Below are positions 7,386 to 15,978 of a stretch of 64,000 bases of DNA, one piece after another (position 1 is the first letter of the stretch; each line of letters starts with the position of its first letter). Origin of the DNA: JALHUB01 sp963719465 (GTDB taxonomy: Bacteria; Chloroflexota; Dehalococcoidia; DSTF01; JALHUB01); assembly GCA_963719465.1 (NCBI GenBank), contig OY970386.1, positions 248,001 to 312,000 of the forward strand. Direction: 5' to 3'. The position numbers and the translations under genes were made by a program. The notes beneath the pieces are model-generated. The model was not told the DNA's origin, did no database searches, and saw nothing but the letters and a program-made list of their open reading frames with translations.

Positions 7386-7865
7386 ATGGACGCAACCGAC
7401 CAGCTGGCGATCTTCCTGAGAATGGTGCTGGCGGCCGCGCTTGGCGGCTTCATCGGCATCGAGCGCGAGCTGCGCGGCTATCCGGCCGGCGTCCGGACGA
7501 TGGCGCTCGTAGCGCTGGGCGCATCGCTGTTCACGGAGATATCGCTGATAACCAGCGGCGAGGACCGCATTGCGGCCGGCATCGTGACCGGCGTGGGCTT
7601 CCTGGGCGCGGGCGTCATCTTCCGCGAAGGCTACACGATAAAGGGGATAACGACGGCGGCGACGGTCTGGTCGGCGGCAGCGATCGGCATGGCGGTGGGA
7701 AGACATCTCTACTGGGCGGCGGTGCTCGGATCGGTGCTCATCTTCCTGCTGCTGGAAGCGAGGCCGGTCGTGAAGGCAATAGACGACTTCCTGCAGAGGC
7801 ACGTGCCGCTGCTAGTGGAACGCGAGCCCGAAGAGACGAAGAGGAACCATAATGACGGAAGATAG
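7386..7865 (+). CDS. MgtC/SapB family membrane protein
   Basis: 159 residues with four N-terminal membrane segments. The family signature is clear: 'AAALGGFIGIERELRGYPAGVRTMALVALGASLFT' and 'RIAAGIVTGVGFLGAGVIFREG....GITTAATVW'. MgtC proteins are inner-membrane virulence/Mg2+-stress proteins in pathogens (reported to affect the F-type ATP synthase); the role of SapB-like homologues in environmental bacteria is unclear. The long C-terminal ACT-like domain of Salmonella MgtC is absent. The end overlaps the leuS start by 14 bases, so translation is probably coupled. Confidence 0.9.
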   Translation: MDATDQLAIFLRMVLAAALGGFIGIERELRGYPAGVRTMALVALGASLFTEISLITSGEDRIAAGIVTGVGFLGAGVIFREGYTIKGITTAATVWSAAAIGMAVGRHLYWAAVLGSVLIFLLLEARPVVKAIDDFLQRHVPLLVEREPEETKRNHNDGR

Positions 7866-10302
7866 ATACAATCCGCCGGAGATCGAGAGGAAGTGGCAGG
7901 CGCGTTGGGAAGCCGACGAGCTGTATCGCACGCCGGACGACGACCCGCGCCCGAAGTGGTACGCGCTCACTATGTTCCCCTATACCTCCGGCGACCTGCA
8001 CGTCGGACACTGGTACGCGATGGCGCCCTCGGACGTGCAGGCGCGCTACAAGCGAATGCGCGGCTACAACGTCCTCTTCCCGATGGGGTTCGACTCGTTC
8101 GGGCTGCCGGCGGAGAACGCGGCGATCAAGCTGCAGACCCACCCCTACGTCTGGACGGCGCGCAACATAGAGAACATGCGGCGGCAGCTCAAGTCGATGG
8201 GGGCGATATTCGACTGGTCGCGCGAGGTGGTTACGTCGGACCCCGAGTACTACAAGTGGACGCAATGGTGGTTCCTGCAGCTCTACAAGAACGGCCTGGC
8301 CTATCGAGCGGAGGCGCCGGCGAACTGGTGTCCTTCCTGTCAGACGGTGCTGGCGAACGAGCAGGTGCTGCCGGACGGCACCTGCGAGCGCTGCCACACG
8401 CCGGTGACGCGTCGGAACCTGGCGCAGTGGTTCTTCCGCATCACGCGCTATGCCGACGATCTGCTGGACTTCAGCGAGATCGAGTGGCCGGAGCGGATCA
8501 TGACGATGCAGCGGAACTGGATCGGCCGCAGCGAGGGGACGATGATCGCCTTCGGGCTGGAATCGCCGGAGGTCGACAACAACCAGATTCGCGTCTTCAC
8601 GACGCGGCCGGACACGATCTACGGCGTCACGTTCATGGTGATGGCGCCGGAGCACCCGCTGGTGCCGCACATCACGACGGAGGCGCAGCGGGCGGAGGTG
8701 AACGAGTACGTCGAGCTGAGCCGTCGGGCGACGGAGATCGAGCGGCTGTCGACGGAGCGGGAGAAGACGGGCGTCTTCACGGGCGCTTACTGCACGAACC
8801 TGCTGAACGGCGAGAAGGTACCCATCTTCATCGCCGACTACGTGCTGCTGACGTACGGCACGGGCATCGTGATGGGCGTCCCGGCGCACGACCAGCGCGA
8901 CTTCGAGTTCGCGCAGAAGTACGACATTCCGGTCCGCGTCGTTATCGCGCCGGCGGGCTGGACGGGCGAGCCGCTGTCGGAGGCATACATCGAGCCGGGG
9001 GCGATGGCGAACTCGGGGCCCTTCGACGGGCTGCCGAACGAAGAGGGTAAGGCGGCGGTGACGAGGCACCTGCAGGAGCGCGGCCTGGGCGGACCGACGG
9101 TGAACTATCGCATTCGCGACTGGCTGCTGTCGCGGCAGCGCTACTGGGGCGCGCCGATCCCGATCATCCACTGCGAGAAGCACGGCGAGGTGCCGGTGCC
9201 TGAGAAGGACCTGCCGGTGCTGCTGCCGCCGGACGCCGAGTTCAAGCCGACGGGGGAGTCGCCGCTGGCGCGTCATCAGGGGTTCGTGAACGCGGCCTGC
9301 CCGATTTGCGGCGAGCCGTCGCGTCGGGAGACGGACACGATGGACACGTTCGTCTGCTCGAGCTGGTACATGTACCGCTACGCCGACCCGCACGACCGCG
9401 AGCAGGTGGTGTCGCCGGAGCTGGCGCACAAGTGGCTGCCGGTCGACCAGTACACGGGCGGCGCGGAGCACGCGGTCATGCACCTGCTGTACTCGCGCTT
9501 CTTCGCGCGGGCGGCGAAGGACCTGGGGGTCATCGACTTCCGGGAGCCGTTCACGCGGCTGTTCAACCAAGGAACGATAATCGCCGGGAAGGCGAAGATG
9601 AGCAAGTCGCGCGGCAACGTGGTGGCGCCGGATGAGTACGTTTCGCGGCAGGGCGCCGACGCGGTGCGCGTCTACCTCATGTTCATCGGGCCGTGGGACC
9701 AGGGCGGCGAATGGGACGATTCGGGGCTGGCGGGCATCTGGCGCTGGCTGAATCGCGTCTGGACGCTGGTGCTTTCGCCGACGGAGACAACGCGGCAGGC
9801 TAGGGCGTCGCAGGTGCGCGAGCTGCGGCGGATGACGCACAAGACGATCCGTCGGGTGACGGAGGACGTGCAGCGGTTCCGCTTCAATACGATGGTGGCG
9901 GCGATGATGGAGTACACGAACTACCTGGCGCGGCTGCGCGAGAGCGGGCCGGTCGACGAGGCGGGCTGGCGGGAGGCGATGTCGTCGCTGATGCTGCTGC
10001 TCGCGCCGTCGGCGCCGCACGTTGCGGAGGAGCTGTGGGACCGGACTGGGAACGCGTACAGCATCCATAACCAGCGCTGGCCGGAGTGGGACGCGGAACT
10101 GGCGGCGGAGGAGGAGATCACGCTGGTGGTGCAGGTTAACGGGAAGCTGCGCGACCGCATCCAGGCGCCGGCGGACGTGAGCGAGGAGCGGGCGAAGGAG
10201 CTGGCGCTAGCAAGCGCGAAGGTGCAGCCGTATGTTGCGCAGAGGCGTACCGAACGGATAGTCTACGTCCCTGGGCGCCTCATCAATATAGTCGTAACCT
10301 GA
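7852..10302 (+). CDS. leuS: Leucyl-tRNA synthetase
   Basis: Class I synthetase charging tRNA-Leu. 816 residues, within the bacterial range (~800-880). Visible: the HIGH-like 'HVGHWY' after 'PYTSGDL' (~residues 42-52), a zinc-type 'CPSCQTVL...CERCHTPV' segment (~160-186), the CP1 editing region with 'TTRPDTIYGVTFM' and 'MGVPAHDQRDFEFA', and 'KMSKSRGNVV' (~residues 583-592). C-terminal anticodon-binding and leucine-specific domains follow. GAGG precedes the ATG. The restriction gene starts only 17 bases after its stop. Confidence 0.98.
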   Translation: MTEDRYNPPEIERKWQARWEADELYRTPDDDPRPKWYALTMFPYTSGDLHVGHWYAMAPSDVQARYKRMRGYNVLFPMGFDSFGLPAENAAIKLQTHPYVWTARNIENMRRQLKSMGAIFDWSREVVTSDPEYYKWTQWWFLQLYKNGLAYRAEAPANWCPSCQTVLANEQVLPDGTCERCHTPVTRRNLAQWFFRITRYADDLLDFSEIEWPERIMTMQRNWIGRSEGTMIAFGLESPEVDNNQIRVFTTRPDTIYGVTFMVMAPEHPLVPHITTEAQRAEVNEYVELSRRATEIERLSTEREKTGVFTGAYCTNLLNGEKVPIFIADYVLLTYGTGIVMGVPAHDQRDFEFAQKYDIPVRVVIAPAGWTGEPLSEAYIEPGAMANSGPFDGLPNEEGKAAVTRHLQERGLGGPTVNYRIRDWLLSRQRYWGAPIPIIHCEKHGEVPVPEKDLPVLLPPDAEFKPTGESPLARHQGFVNAACPICGEPSRRETDTMDTFVCSSWYMYRYADPHDREQVVSPELAHKWLPVDQYTGGAEHAVMHLLYSRFFARAAKDLGVIDFREPFTRLFNQGTIIAGKAKMSKSRGNVVAPDEYVSRQGADAVRVYLMFIGPWDQGGEWDDSGLAGIWRWLNRVWTLVLSPTETTRQARASQVRELRRMTHKTIRRVTEDVQRFRFNTMVAAMMEYTNYLARLRESGPVDEAGWREAMSSLMLLLAPSAPHVAEELWDRTGNAYSIHNQRWPEWDAELAAEEEITLVVQVNGKLRDRIQAPADVSEERAKELALASAKVQPYVAQRRTERIVYVPGRLINIVVT

Positions 10303-10319
10303 CCAAGGCGGTCCTTCTT

Positions 10320-10748
10320 ATGTGTGACAAGCATGGGTTCGTATTTGAGTTCGACAAAGCATACAACCAGCAACTCATCGAGAAGTTCGAGGCCAGCCCG
10401 CAGCACCAGCTCACGCCGGACGTTGCGCAGGCGCAGAAAGGCGTATACGCGCTCTATCACAGGGGGGAGCTAGTGTATGCGGGCAAGGCGTTGAACACCA
10501 CGGTTGCTCGGCGCTTGGGGGAGCACTATCGGAAAATCGCCAGCCGCGCGAACATTAACGTCTCAGAGGTTTCCTGTCGCTTCCTGCTCATACAGGGCGA
10601 CTGGTTTGTGCGTGCGGCCGAAGACGCTCTTATTCAACACTACCGGCCTCTCTGGCAGAGTAGCGGCTTTGGAAGTCATGTGCCCGGCAGAGGTCGACCG
10701 GGGATACGTGTGAGTGCCTGGGACAAGCAATATCCACCGCGCAAATAG
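10320..10748 (+). CDS. Eco29kI-like GIY-YIG type II restriction endonuclease
   Basis: 142 residues. The GIY-YIG elements 'GVYALYHRGELVYAGKA' (~41-57), 'RRLGEHYRKI' (Arg and His), 'EVSCRFLLI', the Glu in 'AEDALIQHYRPLW', and 'GFGSHVPGRGRPG...AWDKQYPP' align well with Eco29kI, which cuts CCGCGG. One position differs: Eco29kI has an active-site Asn in 'PLWN', and here it is Gln ('PLWQ'), so activity is uncertain. It is shorter than Eco29kI at the N-terminus. It follows leuS by 17 bases and converges on the methyltransferase with a 14-base gap. The pairing with an amino-methyltransferase is unlike Eco29kI itself, which has a 5-methylcytosine enzyme. Confidence 0.85.
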   Translation: MCDKHGFVFEFDKAYNQQLIEKFEASPQHQLTPDVAQAQKGVYALYHRGELVYAGKALNTTVARRLGEHYRKIASRANINVSEVSCRFLLIQGDWFVRAAEDALIQHYRPLWQSSGFGSHVPGRGRPGIRVSAWDKQYPPRK

Positions 10749-10762
10749 ACCCTTTTTCTAGG

Positions 10763-12169
10763 TCAGGCGCGCAGCACAACGGCCGCGTCATAGAGTTGTG
10801 TCTTTTGGCGGCATTCCACACCTCCGCCGTTCCTCACGGAAGAACCGACAATGCTGTTCCCGACGCGTTTCTTCCTTACGATTCGGATTTCGTCAACTGA
10901 CAGCCCTTGCTGCTCAGCCATTTCTGCCAATAGCCTGTCCACTTTGAATTCCATCCCCTGGATAATCGAATTTCCGACGACGACGATGGCATAGGCCCCT
11001 GGCTTCAGCTGGCGCTTGAGCAATCCCAAGAACCGGAACGAGTCATTGCAATAGACGGTGACGTAGTTGGCCCAACCCGGCCCACCATAGGCGCCTCGAC
11101 CGACGTTCAAACCGCGGAGGTGCTCTATCCGTTCCGCTACCTGCGGAAAATCGAACTCCAAGTTCAAACGCTCGCCCTGCCGCACGGTCTGCCAGAACTT
11201 CCCATAGCTATCGCGTTCTAGATCGCGCGGGCCATTCCCATTGTGCCCCAGATCGAGCCAGTGCAACTGCGGCCGGGTGTTCCTCACATAGTGATAGTTG
11301 TTCATGTAAGGTGGGGATGTTATGACGAGCGAGACCTGACCAGGGGACAGCGTTGAATCGAAGTATGAGCCCTCGATCACTCTTCTCTCTCGTTGCCGCC
11401 ACTCTCCGCCGTGTGCCGCCTGGGCCCATTCTATGTCCTCGAGCATCTCGTCGAGCCTTCGGCAGATCGGGAGCGCAACAGAGGCGTTCTCAATGAGCGG
11501 CTTCCCGGCGCCTGGCCGAGAGCTGAGACTCGGCTCGTAAGTATAGTTTGACACCGACACCATCGTCGCTCCGAGGGCTGTTCTGAACAGCGCGTGCAGC
11601 GGCTCTTGCAGCGCTGCCGTTTGCCCCAGAGCGTAGAGGAACTTTGCTTCGACGGGGCTGCTAAAGAACGGAATGCGACTGCGGAACGGGGCTCGACCGA
11701 CGCCTCGGAGAGAATCAAGAATCGGGTTGATCGCTTCATCTCCGCCCTCGGACCATTTGCGGTCGAGTCCGGACTCGAAGCTCTCCACCGCTGATCGAAA
11801 GGCGGTGATTTGTGTCCTGAAGGCGTCTGGGACCACCTCGACGCAATTGATCTTCGTGCGCGCAGCCAGAGCCGCAAATGGGTTGATCTCGTAACCCACG
11901 GTATTGCAGCCTGCTTTCAGTGCCTCGACGAGTGTCGTCGCCACACCCGCGAAAGGATCGAGCACGTAGGATTTCGCCCTGTTGCGTTTCGGCAGATATG
12001 CGTCAATGGCATCCGCGACGAACCGAGCTGAGAAGCCGGCGATCCAGGGGACCCACCGATGCACAGGCAGAACCTTATTCTCGCCTGCGGCAGCGTCCCG
12101 TAATTCGTTCTTTCCGTTCGGCCGGTATCGGTTCTCGAACGCAAGCTGCTGCCTGATGCGCGCCGTCAT
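10763..12169 (-). CDS. DNA N4-cytosine/N6-adenine methyltransferase of the RM locus
   Basis: 468 residues. 'VLDPFAGVATTLVEALKAG' (~residues 69-87) is the SAM-binding motif and 'VITSPPYMNNYHYVRN' (~285-300) is the catalytic motif IV; SPPY rather than DPPY/NPPY favours N4-cytosine methylation but does not exclude N6-adenine. About 190 residues between them would hold target recognition, an order I...IV. The C-terminal 'GAYAIVVVGNSIIQGMEF' is a typical late beta-strand region. It starts 2 bases after the stop of the small ORF at 12172 and converges with the nuclease. It presumably protects host DNA from that nuclease. Confidence 0.85.
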   Translation of the reverse strand: MTARIRQQLAFENRYRPNGKNELRDAAAGENKVLPVHRWVPWIAGFSARFVADAIDAYLPKRNRAKSYVLDPFAGVATTLVEALKAGCNTVGYEINPFAALAARTKINCVEVVPDAFRTQITAFRSAVESFESGLDRKWSEGGDEAINPILDSLRGVGRAPFRSRIPFFSSPVEAKFLYALGQTAALQEPLHALFRTALGATMVSVSNYTYEPSLSSRPGAGKPLIENASVALPICRRLDEMLEDIEWAQAAHGGEWRQRERRVIEGSYFDSTLSPGQVSLVITSPPYMNNYHYVRNTRPQLHWLDLGHNGNGPRDLERDSYGKFWQTVRQGERLNLEFDFPQVAERIEHLRGLNVGRGAYGGPGWANYVTVYCNDSFRFLGLLKRQLKPGAYAIVVVGNSIIQGMEFKVDRLLAEMAEQQGLSVDEIRIVRKKRVGNSIVGSSVRNGGGVECRQKTQLYDAAVVLRA

Positions 12170-12171
12170 AC

Positions 12172-12501
12172 CTAGCTCCTGTACATCGTCTTGCCACCGC
12201 GCCGAGCATGCTTGTGGCTGTCGCCCCAGTAGTCCTGCAGGCTGTCCAGATATCGCTCCACTTCTTCTCGGGATCGGTGTCCTGGTCGAGCTTTCTCTTT
12301 TGGGCCAGTGTAGCCGCTTTGCGACACCAATTGCTTATATCGAGACTGGGCTTCCTTCAGGGTGCGGAAGCGCCCGTCAATCTGACCATCTTTGACGACG
12401 TAGTAGTGACCGTCTCGAGGCACCGAGGCCGTGCAATATTCAAGGGACAGATGGATATCGGGAATAGACTGCCGGTAGGGTTCTGTGGCTTTTGCGCACA
12501 C
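12172..12501 (-). CDS. Small ORF heading the methyltransferase operon
   Basis: 109 residues with GTG start. The central part 'DGHYYVVKDGQIDGRFRTLKEAQSRYKQLV' looks like a small beta-hairpin/helix domain, and the C-terminus 'SREEVERYLDSLQDYWGDSHKHARRGGKTMYRS' is basic. It has no recognisable helix-turn-helix, so calling it a C (controller) protein would be speculation. A strong promoter lies just upstream with a predicted ~13-base leader and no clear Shine-Dalgarno. Its stop is 2 bases from the methyltransferase ATG, implying co-expression. Confidence 0.6.
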   Translation of the reverse strand: MCAKATEPYRQSIPDIHLSLEYCTASVPRDGHYYVVKDGQIDGRFRTLKEAQSRYKQLVSQSGYTGPKEKARPGHRSREEVERYLDSLQDYWGDSHKHARRGGKTMYRS

Positions 12502-12520
12502 TTATTCTACCCTTCGGCTC

Positions 12521-12549
12521 ATTATAGACAAGCACTCTGTTGCTGTGAA
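12521..12549 (-). promoter_or_regulatory. Strong promoter of the small ORF-methyltransferase operon
   Basis: Reading the minus strand: TTCACA (12549-12544), 17-base spacer, TATAAT (12526-12521). This is 5/6 and 6/6 with ideal spacing. Initiation near 12514 would leave a very short leader before the GTG at 12501. Confidence 0.65.
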
Positions 12550-12640
12550 CCCCTCACGGCCTCTAAGTGGAAATATCTGGAGAAAACGCGAACCCAAGGC
12601 GATGCGCGTTTCGGGATGCGAGCTGCCCTAGGCACGACGG

Positions 12641-13174
12641 CTAGCGGACGCGCTCCTGCGCCTTGTTCTCCATGCTGTCGACGCCGGCTCGCACACTGCC
12701 CAGGAACGCCGATAGCTGCGACTCCAGCTTTCGCAGCATCTCCAGCGCGTAGCGGTCCGCCTCCTCCATCTGCTGCGCCGCCACCGTCTCGGCCGCACCG
12801 AAACGCACACGGATCCGCTCCTCCGTGTCCCGCAGCATCGACTCGGCCTGCCGCTCCGCTTCCTGGATGATCTCCGCCGCCTTCTCTTCCGCTGCCTTGA
12901 CCAGCCCGTTGTCCGTCAGGCGCAACTCCACGTCCTCTTGCGCCTGCGACACCAGATGCTGCGACTCTTCGCGCGCTTTCAGCAGCAGCTCGTCCTTCTG
13001 CGCCAGCAGCTCCTGCGCCTCCCGCAACTCCTTCGGCGCGGCGACGCGCATCTGGTCGATAAGGTCGAGCAGCTTGCGACGGTCGATCGCCACACGCCCG
13101 CCGATCGGCAGCTTCGTCCCTTCGGCGACGAGCTCTTCGAGACGGTCGATGAGAGCGAGGATGTCGATGATCAA
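12641..13174 (-). CDS. Coiled-coil protein (DivIVA/F0F1 subunit b-like)
   Basis: 177 residues, almost entirely helical. Residues ~50-140 are heptad-rich and charged ('ELREAQELLAQKDELLLKAREESQHLVSQAQEDVELRL', 'AAEEKAAEIIQEAERQAESMLRD'). Such proteins are often annotated as ATP synthase subunit b, but there is no N-terminal membrane anchor. The N-terminal part 'DILALIDRLEELV....PIGGRVAIDRRKLLDLIDQMR' matches small coiled-coil proteins found beside coaD. Its start overlaps the coaD stop by 4 bases (ATGA). A DivIVA-like scaffolding role is possible, not shown. Confidence 0.75.
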   Translation of the reverse strand: MIIDILALIDRLEELVAEGTKLPIGGRVAIDRRKLLDLIDQMRVAAPKELREAQELLAQKDELLLKAREESQHLVSQAQEDVELRLTDNGLVKAAEEKAAEIIQEAERQAESMLRDTEERIRVRFGAAETVAAQQMEEADRYALEMLRKLESQLSAFLGSVRAGVDSMENKAQERVR

Positions 13175-13677
13175 CCTCCGCGCGAACCGGGTCTCGCCAT
13201 GCCATATATCTTCTCGGTCAGCGCCTGGGAGACGTGCGCCGGCACCAGGTCCGCAACGTTGTAGCCGAGGCGCGCGACCTCACGAATCCGCGTGCCGCTG
13301 ATGAACAGGTGGTCGAGGCTGGCCATGAGATAGACGGACTCGATCTCGGGGGCGATCTTCTTGTTCATCAGCGCCATGTCGAACTCGGTCTCGAAGCCGG
13401 TGACGGCGCGAATGCCACGGACCAGCACGGTCGCGCCCTGCTCGCGGGCAAACGCAACCGTCAGGCCGCTGAACGGCTCGACAGTGACGGTCGGAAGGTC
13501 GCGGACCGCTTCCCGGAACAGTTCGACGCGCTCGGCGGTAGAGAAGAGCACGTCCTGGTCCTTAATATCGAAGACCGCTACCACGACACGGTCGAACATG
13601 CAGGCGGCACGACGGACGATGTCGAGATGGCCGTTCGTGACGGGATCGAAGCGGCCGGGATACATGGCGATGACCAC
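13171..13677 (-). CDS. coaD: Phosphopantetheine adenylyltransferase
   Basis: Transfers AMP from ATP to 4'-phosphopantetheine, the penultimate step of CoA synthesis. 168 residues, normal. 'YPGRFDPVTNGHLDIVRRA' carries the nucleotidyltransferase T/HxGH motif; 'VRGIRAVTGFETEFDMALMNKKI' and 'SLDHLFISGTRIREVARLG' complete the active site. The GTG at 13677 is preferred over the ATG at 13665 because GAGGAGG lies about 7 bases before it; it overlaps the rsmD stop by one base. Part of an rsmD-coaD-coiled-coil operon. Confidence 0.97.
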   Translation of the reverse strand: MVIAMYPGRFDPVTNGHLDIVRRAACMFDRVVVAVFDIKDQDVLFSTAERVELFREAVRDLPTVTVEPFSGLTVAFAREQGATVLVRGIRAVTGFETEFDMALMNKKIAPEIESVYLMASLDHLFISGTRIREVARLGYNVADLVPAHVSQALTEKIYGMARPGSRGG

Positions 13678-14228
13678 TAGCTGCCTCCTCGACGATAGAT
13701 GGAGATGACCGTATCTCCGTGCCGCCGGCTGACGGCCAGACCGAGCTTGCCGAACCTGCCGGGCGGCTCTTTGCGCTTGGAGTGCTCCAGAACGAGCACT
13801 GTTGCCGGCCCAACCAGGGCAGAGGCACCGATGCTCTCGAGCACCGAATCGGCCCGCTCGTCCTGATATGGCGGGTCAGCCAACACGAGGCTATACTCGC
13901 CGCTCAGTTTCGTCAAGACCCTCTCCGCCGGCAGGCAGAAAACCGCTGCCCGCTCGTTGAATCCCGCCGCCGTCAGGTTTTCCTGAATCACGCGGCAGAA
14001 ACGAGACTCTCTCTCGACGAAATCGCAGGAAGCGGCGCCGCGGCTAAACGCCTCGATGCCGAGGGCGCCGGTGCCGGCGTAGAGATCGAGCGCGCGCGTC
14101 AGGTCGGCTCCCATCGAGGCCAGCATGTCGAAAATGACGCCGCGGACCAGGTCTGAGGTGGCGCGAAGGCCGCGCTCGCTGCCGCCCTTCAGCCGCCTGC
14201 CGCGGGCTGTTCCGGCAATCACGCGCAC
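13677..14228 (-). CDS. rsmD: 16S rRNA (guanine966-N2)-methyltransferase RsmD
   Basis: SAM-dependent methyltransferase making m2G966 in 16S rRNA. 'VRVIAGTARGRRL' at the N-terminus, 'ALDLYAGTGALGIEAFSRGA' (SAM site) and 'LVLADPPYQ' (catalytic) are diagnostic. The open frame runs back to 14438 but the first ~70 residues are arginine/proline-rich shadow sequence; the GTG at 14228 has GGAGG 10 bases upstream and gives a normal 183-residue protein. Adjacent coaD is the usual neighbour. Confidence 0.95.
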   Translation of the reverse strand: MRVIAGTARGRRLKGGSERGLRATSDLVRGVIFDMLASMGADLTRALDLYAGTGALGIEAFSRGAASCDFVERESRFCRVIQENLTAAGFNERAAVFCLPAERVLTKLSGEYSLVLADPPYQDERADSVLESIGASALVGPATVLVLEHSKRKEPPGRFGKLGLAVSRRHGDTVISIYRRGGS

Positions 14229-14284
14229 GGCGTCGTTGCCTCCGAAGTCACGTTCCCTGACAAGTTGAGCGCTGGCGGTCGCAA

Positions 14285-15978
14285 TCAGGAACCGACCGTA
14301 AGGACGAGGCGCTGGCCGACACGGGCCACGCCGTCGCTGATGATGAGGGTGACGTGGTATTCGCCGGGCTGATCGGGGGCGATCCAGGTGACCGCGCCGG
14401 TGGCCTTGTTTTGCAGCTGCCCGCCGTCGGCTTCCCACTGCGGGACGAGGAGCGATCCGTTAGGCCGGGCAAGCGATACCTTGCCGCTGTCAAGGAAGTT
14501 GCCGATAACGGGCCAGATGTCTGCGCTGCCCGCGCTGTCGGAGACGTTTCTATCGCGAAGCCGCCGAGGTTGAAGGACTGGACGAGCTGCAGCTTGAAGG
14601 CGACGCTGAAAGCGTTCTCGAGCCAGACGGTGCGCGCGCCGCCGAGGCCCGGGTAAACAAAAGAGACCGCTTCGGCCTGCGAGTCCCAGGTGAAGCCGCT
14701 TGCGCCATCTGCAGTGTCGATGTTCGTGGCCTTCACGCCGACCGATTCGCCGGGATTTATGCCATCCGTCTTGTCGGCCGAAAGCACGCTGCCGAGCGCC
14801 AGCGCGTCGAGATCAGTTATCGAGTTCAGGCCTTCGCCCCCCTTTTCGACGCTGAACGGGCTGATTCGCAAGACAAGTTTGGCCGGGGCGACCTTCGTGT
14901 CGTCGATGAGGTACTGGAGAACCTGGTTGGTGTCCTTGTAATAGACGGAAGGGTCCGTCTCGGGGCTGAGCTCGATGAAGTCGGCGACCTGGGAAAGGCG
15001 AGACCAATCATAGGCGCCGCTGTTCCAGTTCGACCCCTGTTGCTCGGGCATAGGCGCCGTGACGGTGAGGACGAGCTTCCGCAGGTGAAGCTGGTCGGAC
15101 AGGTTGCTAAGGAACTCGCTGAAATCGTCCTTTCGAAGCGAGTCGATGGGCCCGTAGTCGATCTCGACGCCGTCGTAGTGGCCGGCCTCTACCATGGCGA
15201 GAATGGCGTCGATATGGGAAGCGCGCAGATCGGGCGAGGCCATTATCGCGTCAACGGCCGCGGCGCCGTCAGAGCCCGTGGCGCGTATGCACGGCCGGAC
15301 GGGCAGGCCGGCGGGCAGCGAGGCAGTCGTGGGGCTGCCGGAGAGCGATCCATCGGCCTGCGGCGAGAAGTCGACGGGGTCGACGACGGAAAGGTCTTGC
15401 ACCGCGGCTGAGCTAGGCTGGGTGCCGGCAGGGAGATAGCCGATGAGCTGTCGCGCGGAGCCGCCGCGTTGCAGGATGACGATGTTGGGGGGAATTTCGT
15501 CGACTTTCGCTTCGACGACAGTGCCGCTGGCGCCCAGGGTGGCGTCGCCGAGCCGCTGCCAGCCGCTCTTCTCCTGGCTGTAGGCTGAGAGATTGCGGCC
15601 GTCGCTCAGCTTGTCGGAAAGCTGAAGGGTAATGGTGGCGGGGCCCTGGATGGTGCCCGACACCGACACGTCGTAAAAGGCGCTCACCGCTTCGAGGCCG
15701 TTGGGCAGCTGGGGCATGTTTTTCCGCGCCGTGGTCTTGATGTTCGGGGTGCTTCCACCACTGCTGCCGCCCCCACCGCCGCGACTCAGCAGCGAGATCG
15801 GCGGCAGAATGAGGACGAGCAGGAGCGCGCCGAGAATGAGCATCGTCAGGATGACGATGCGGCTTCTGCCAGCGGGAACGGTGGGCCCGGACGGTCGTTG
15901 CGGGCGCAGCAGGTCGTCGAAGGGGCCGCGGTCATCCGGAGGCGCGCCGGAAGGTTCCCTCAAATCGCCTCCGCTCAT
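14285..15978 (-). CDS. Membrane-anchored GH18-like protein, frameshifted
   Basis: N-terminal cytoplasmic tail (~42 residues), one membrane segment ('IVILTMLILGALLLVLILP'), a Gly/Ser-rich linker, then a TIM-barrel like those of spore/wall glycoside hydrolase family 18 proteins. The catalytic strand reads 'DGVEIDYGPID' where active enzymes have DGxDxDxE; the final Glu is Gly, so catalysis is unlikely. At 14547-14549 the frame breaks: the native C-terminus continues in the next frame to the TGA at 14285-14287, giving an Ig-like tail ('TGAVTWIAPDQPGEYHVTLII'). Read without a shift, the frame ends at 14248 in low-complexity sequence. The start overlaps the htrA stop by 4 bases. Confidence 0.75.

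Noticed and set aside
7738..10068. 776-codon open frame on the minus strand
   Set aside because: Exactly antisense to leuS; arginine/valine-rich shadow caused by GC-rich codon bias.
12172..12501. Calling the small ORF a restriction-modification C protein
   Set aside because: No helix-turn-helix and no C-box-like repeats at its promoter.
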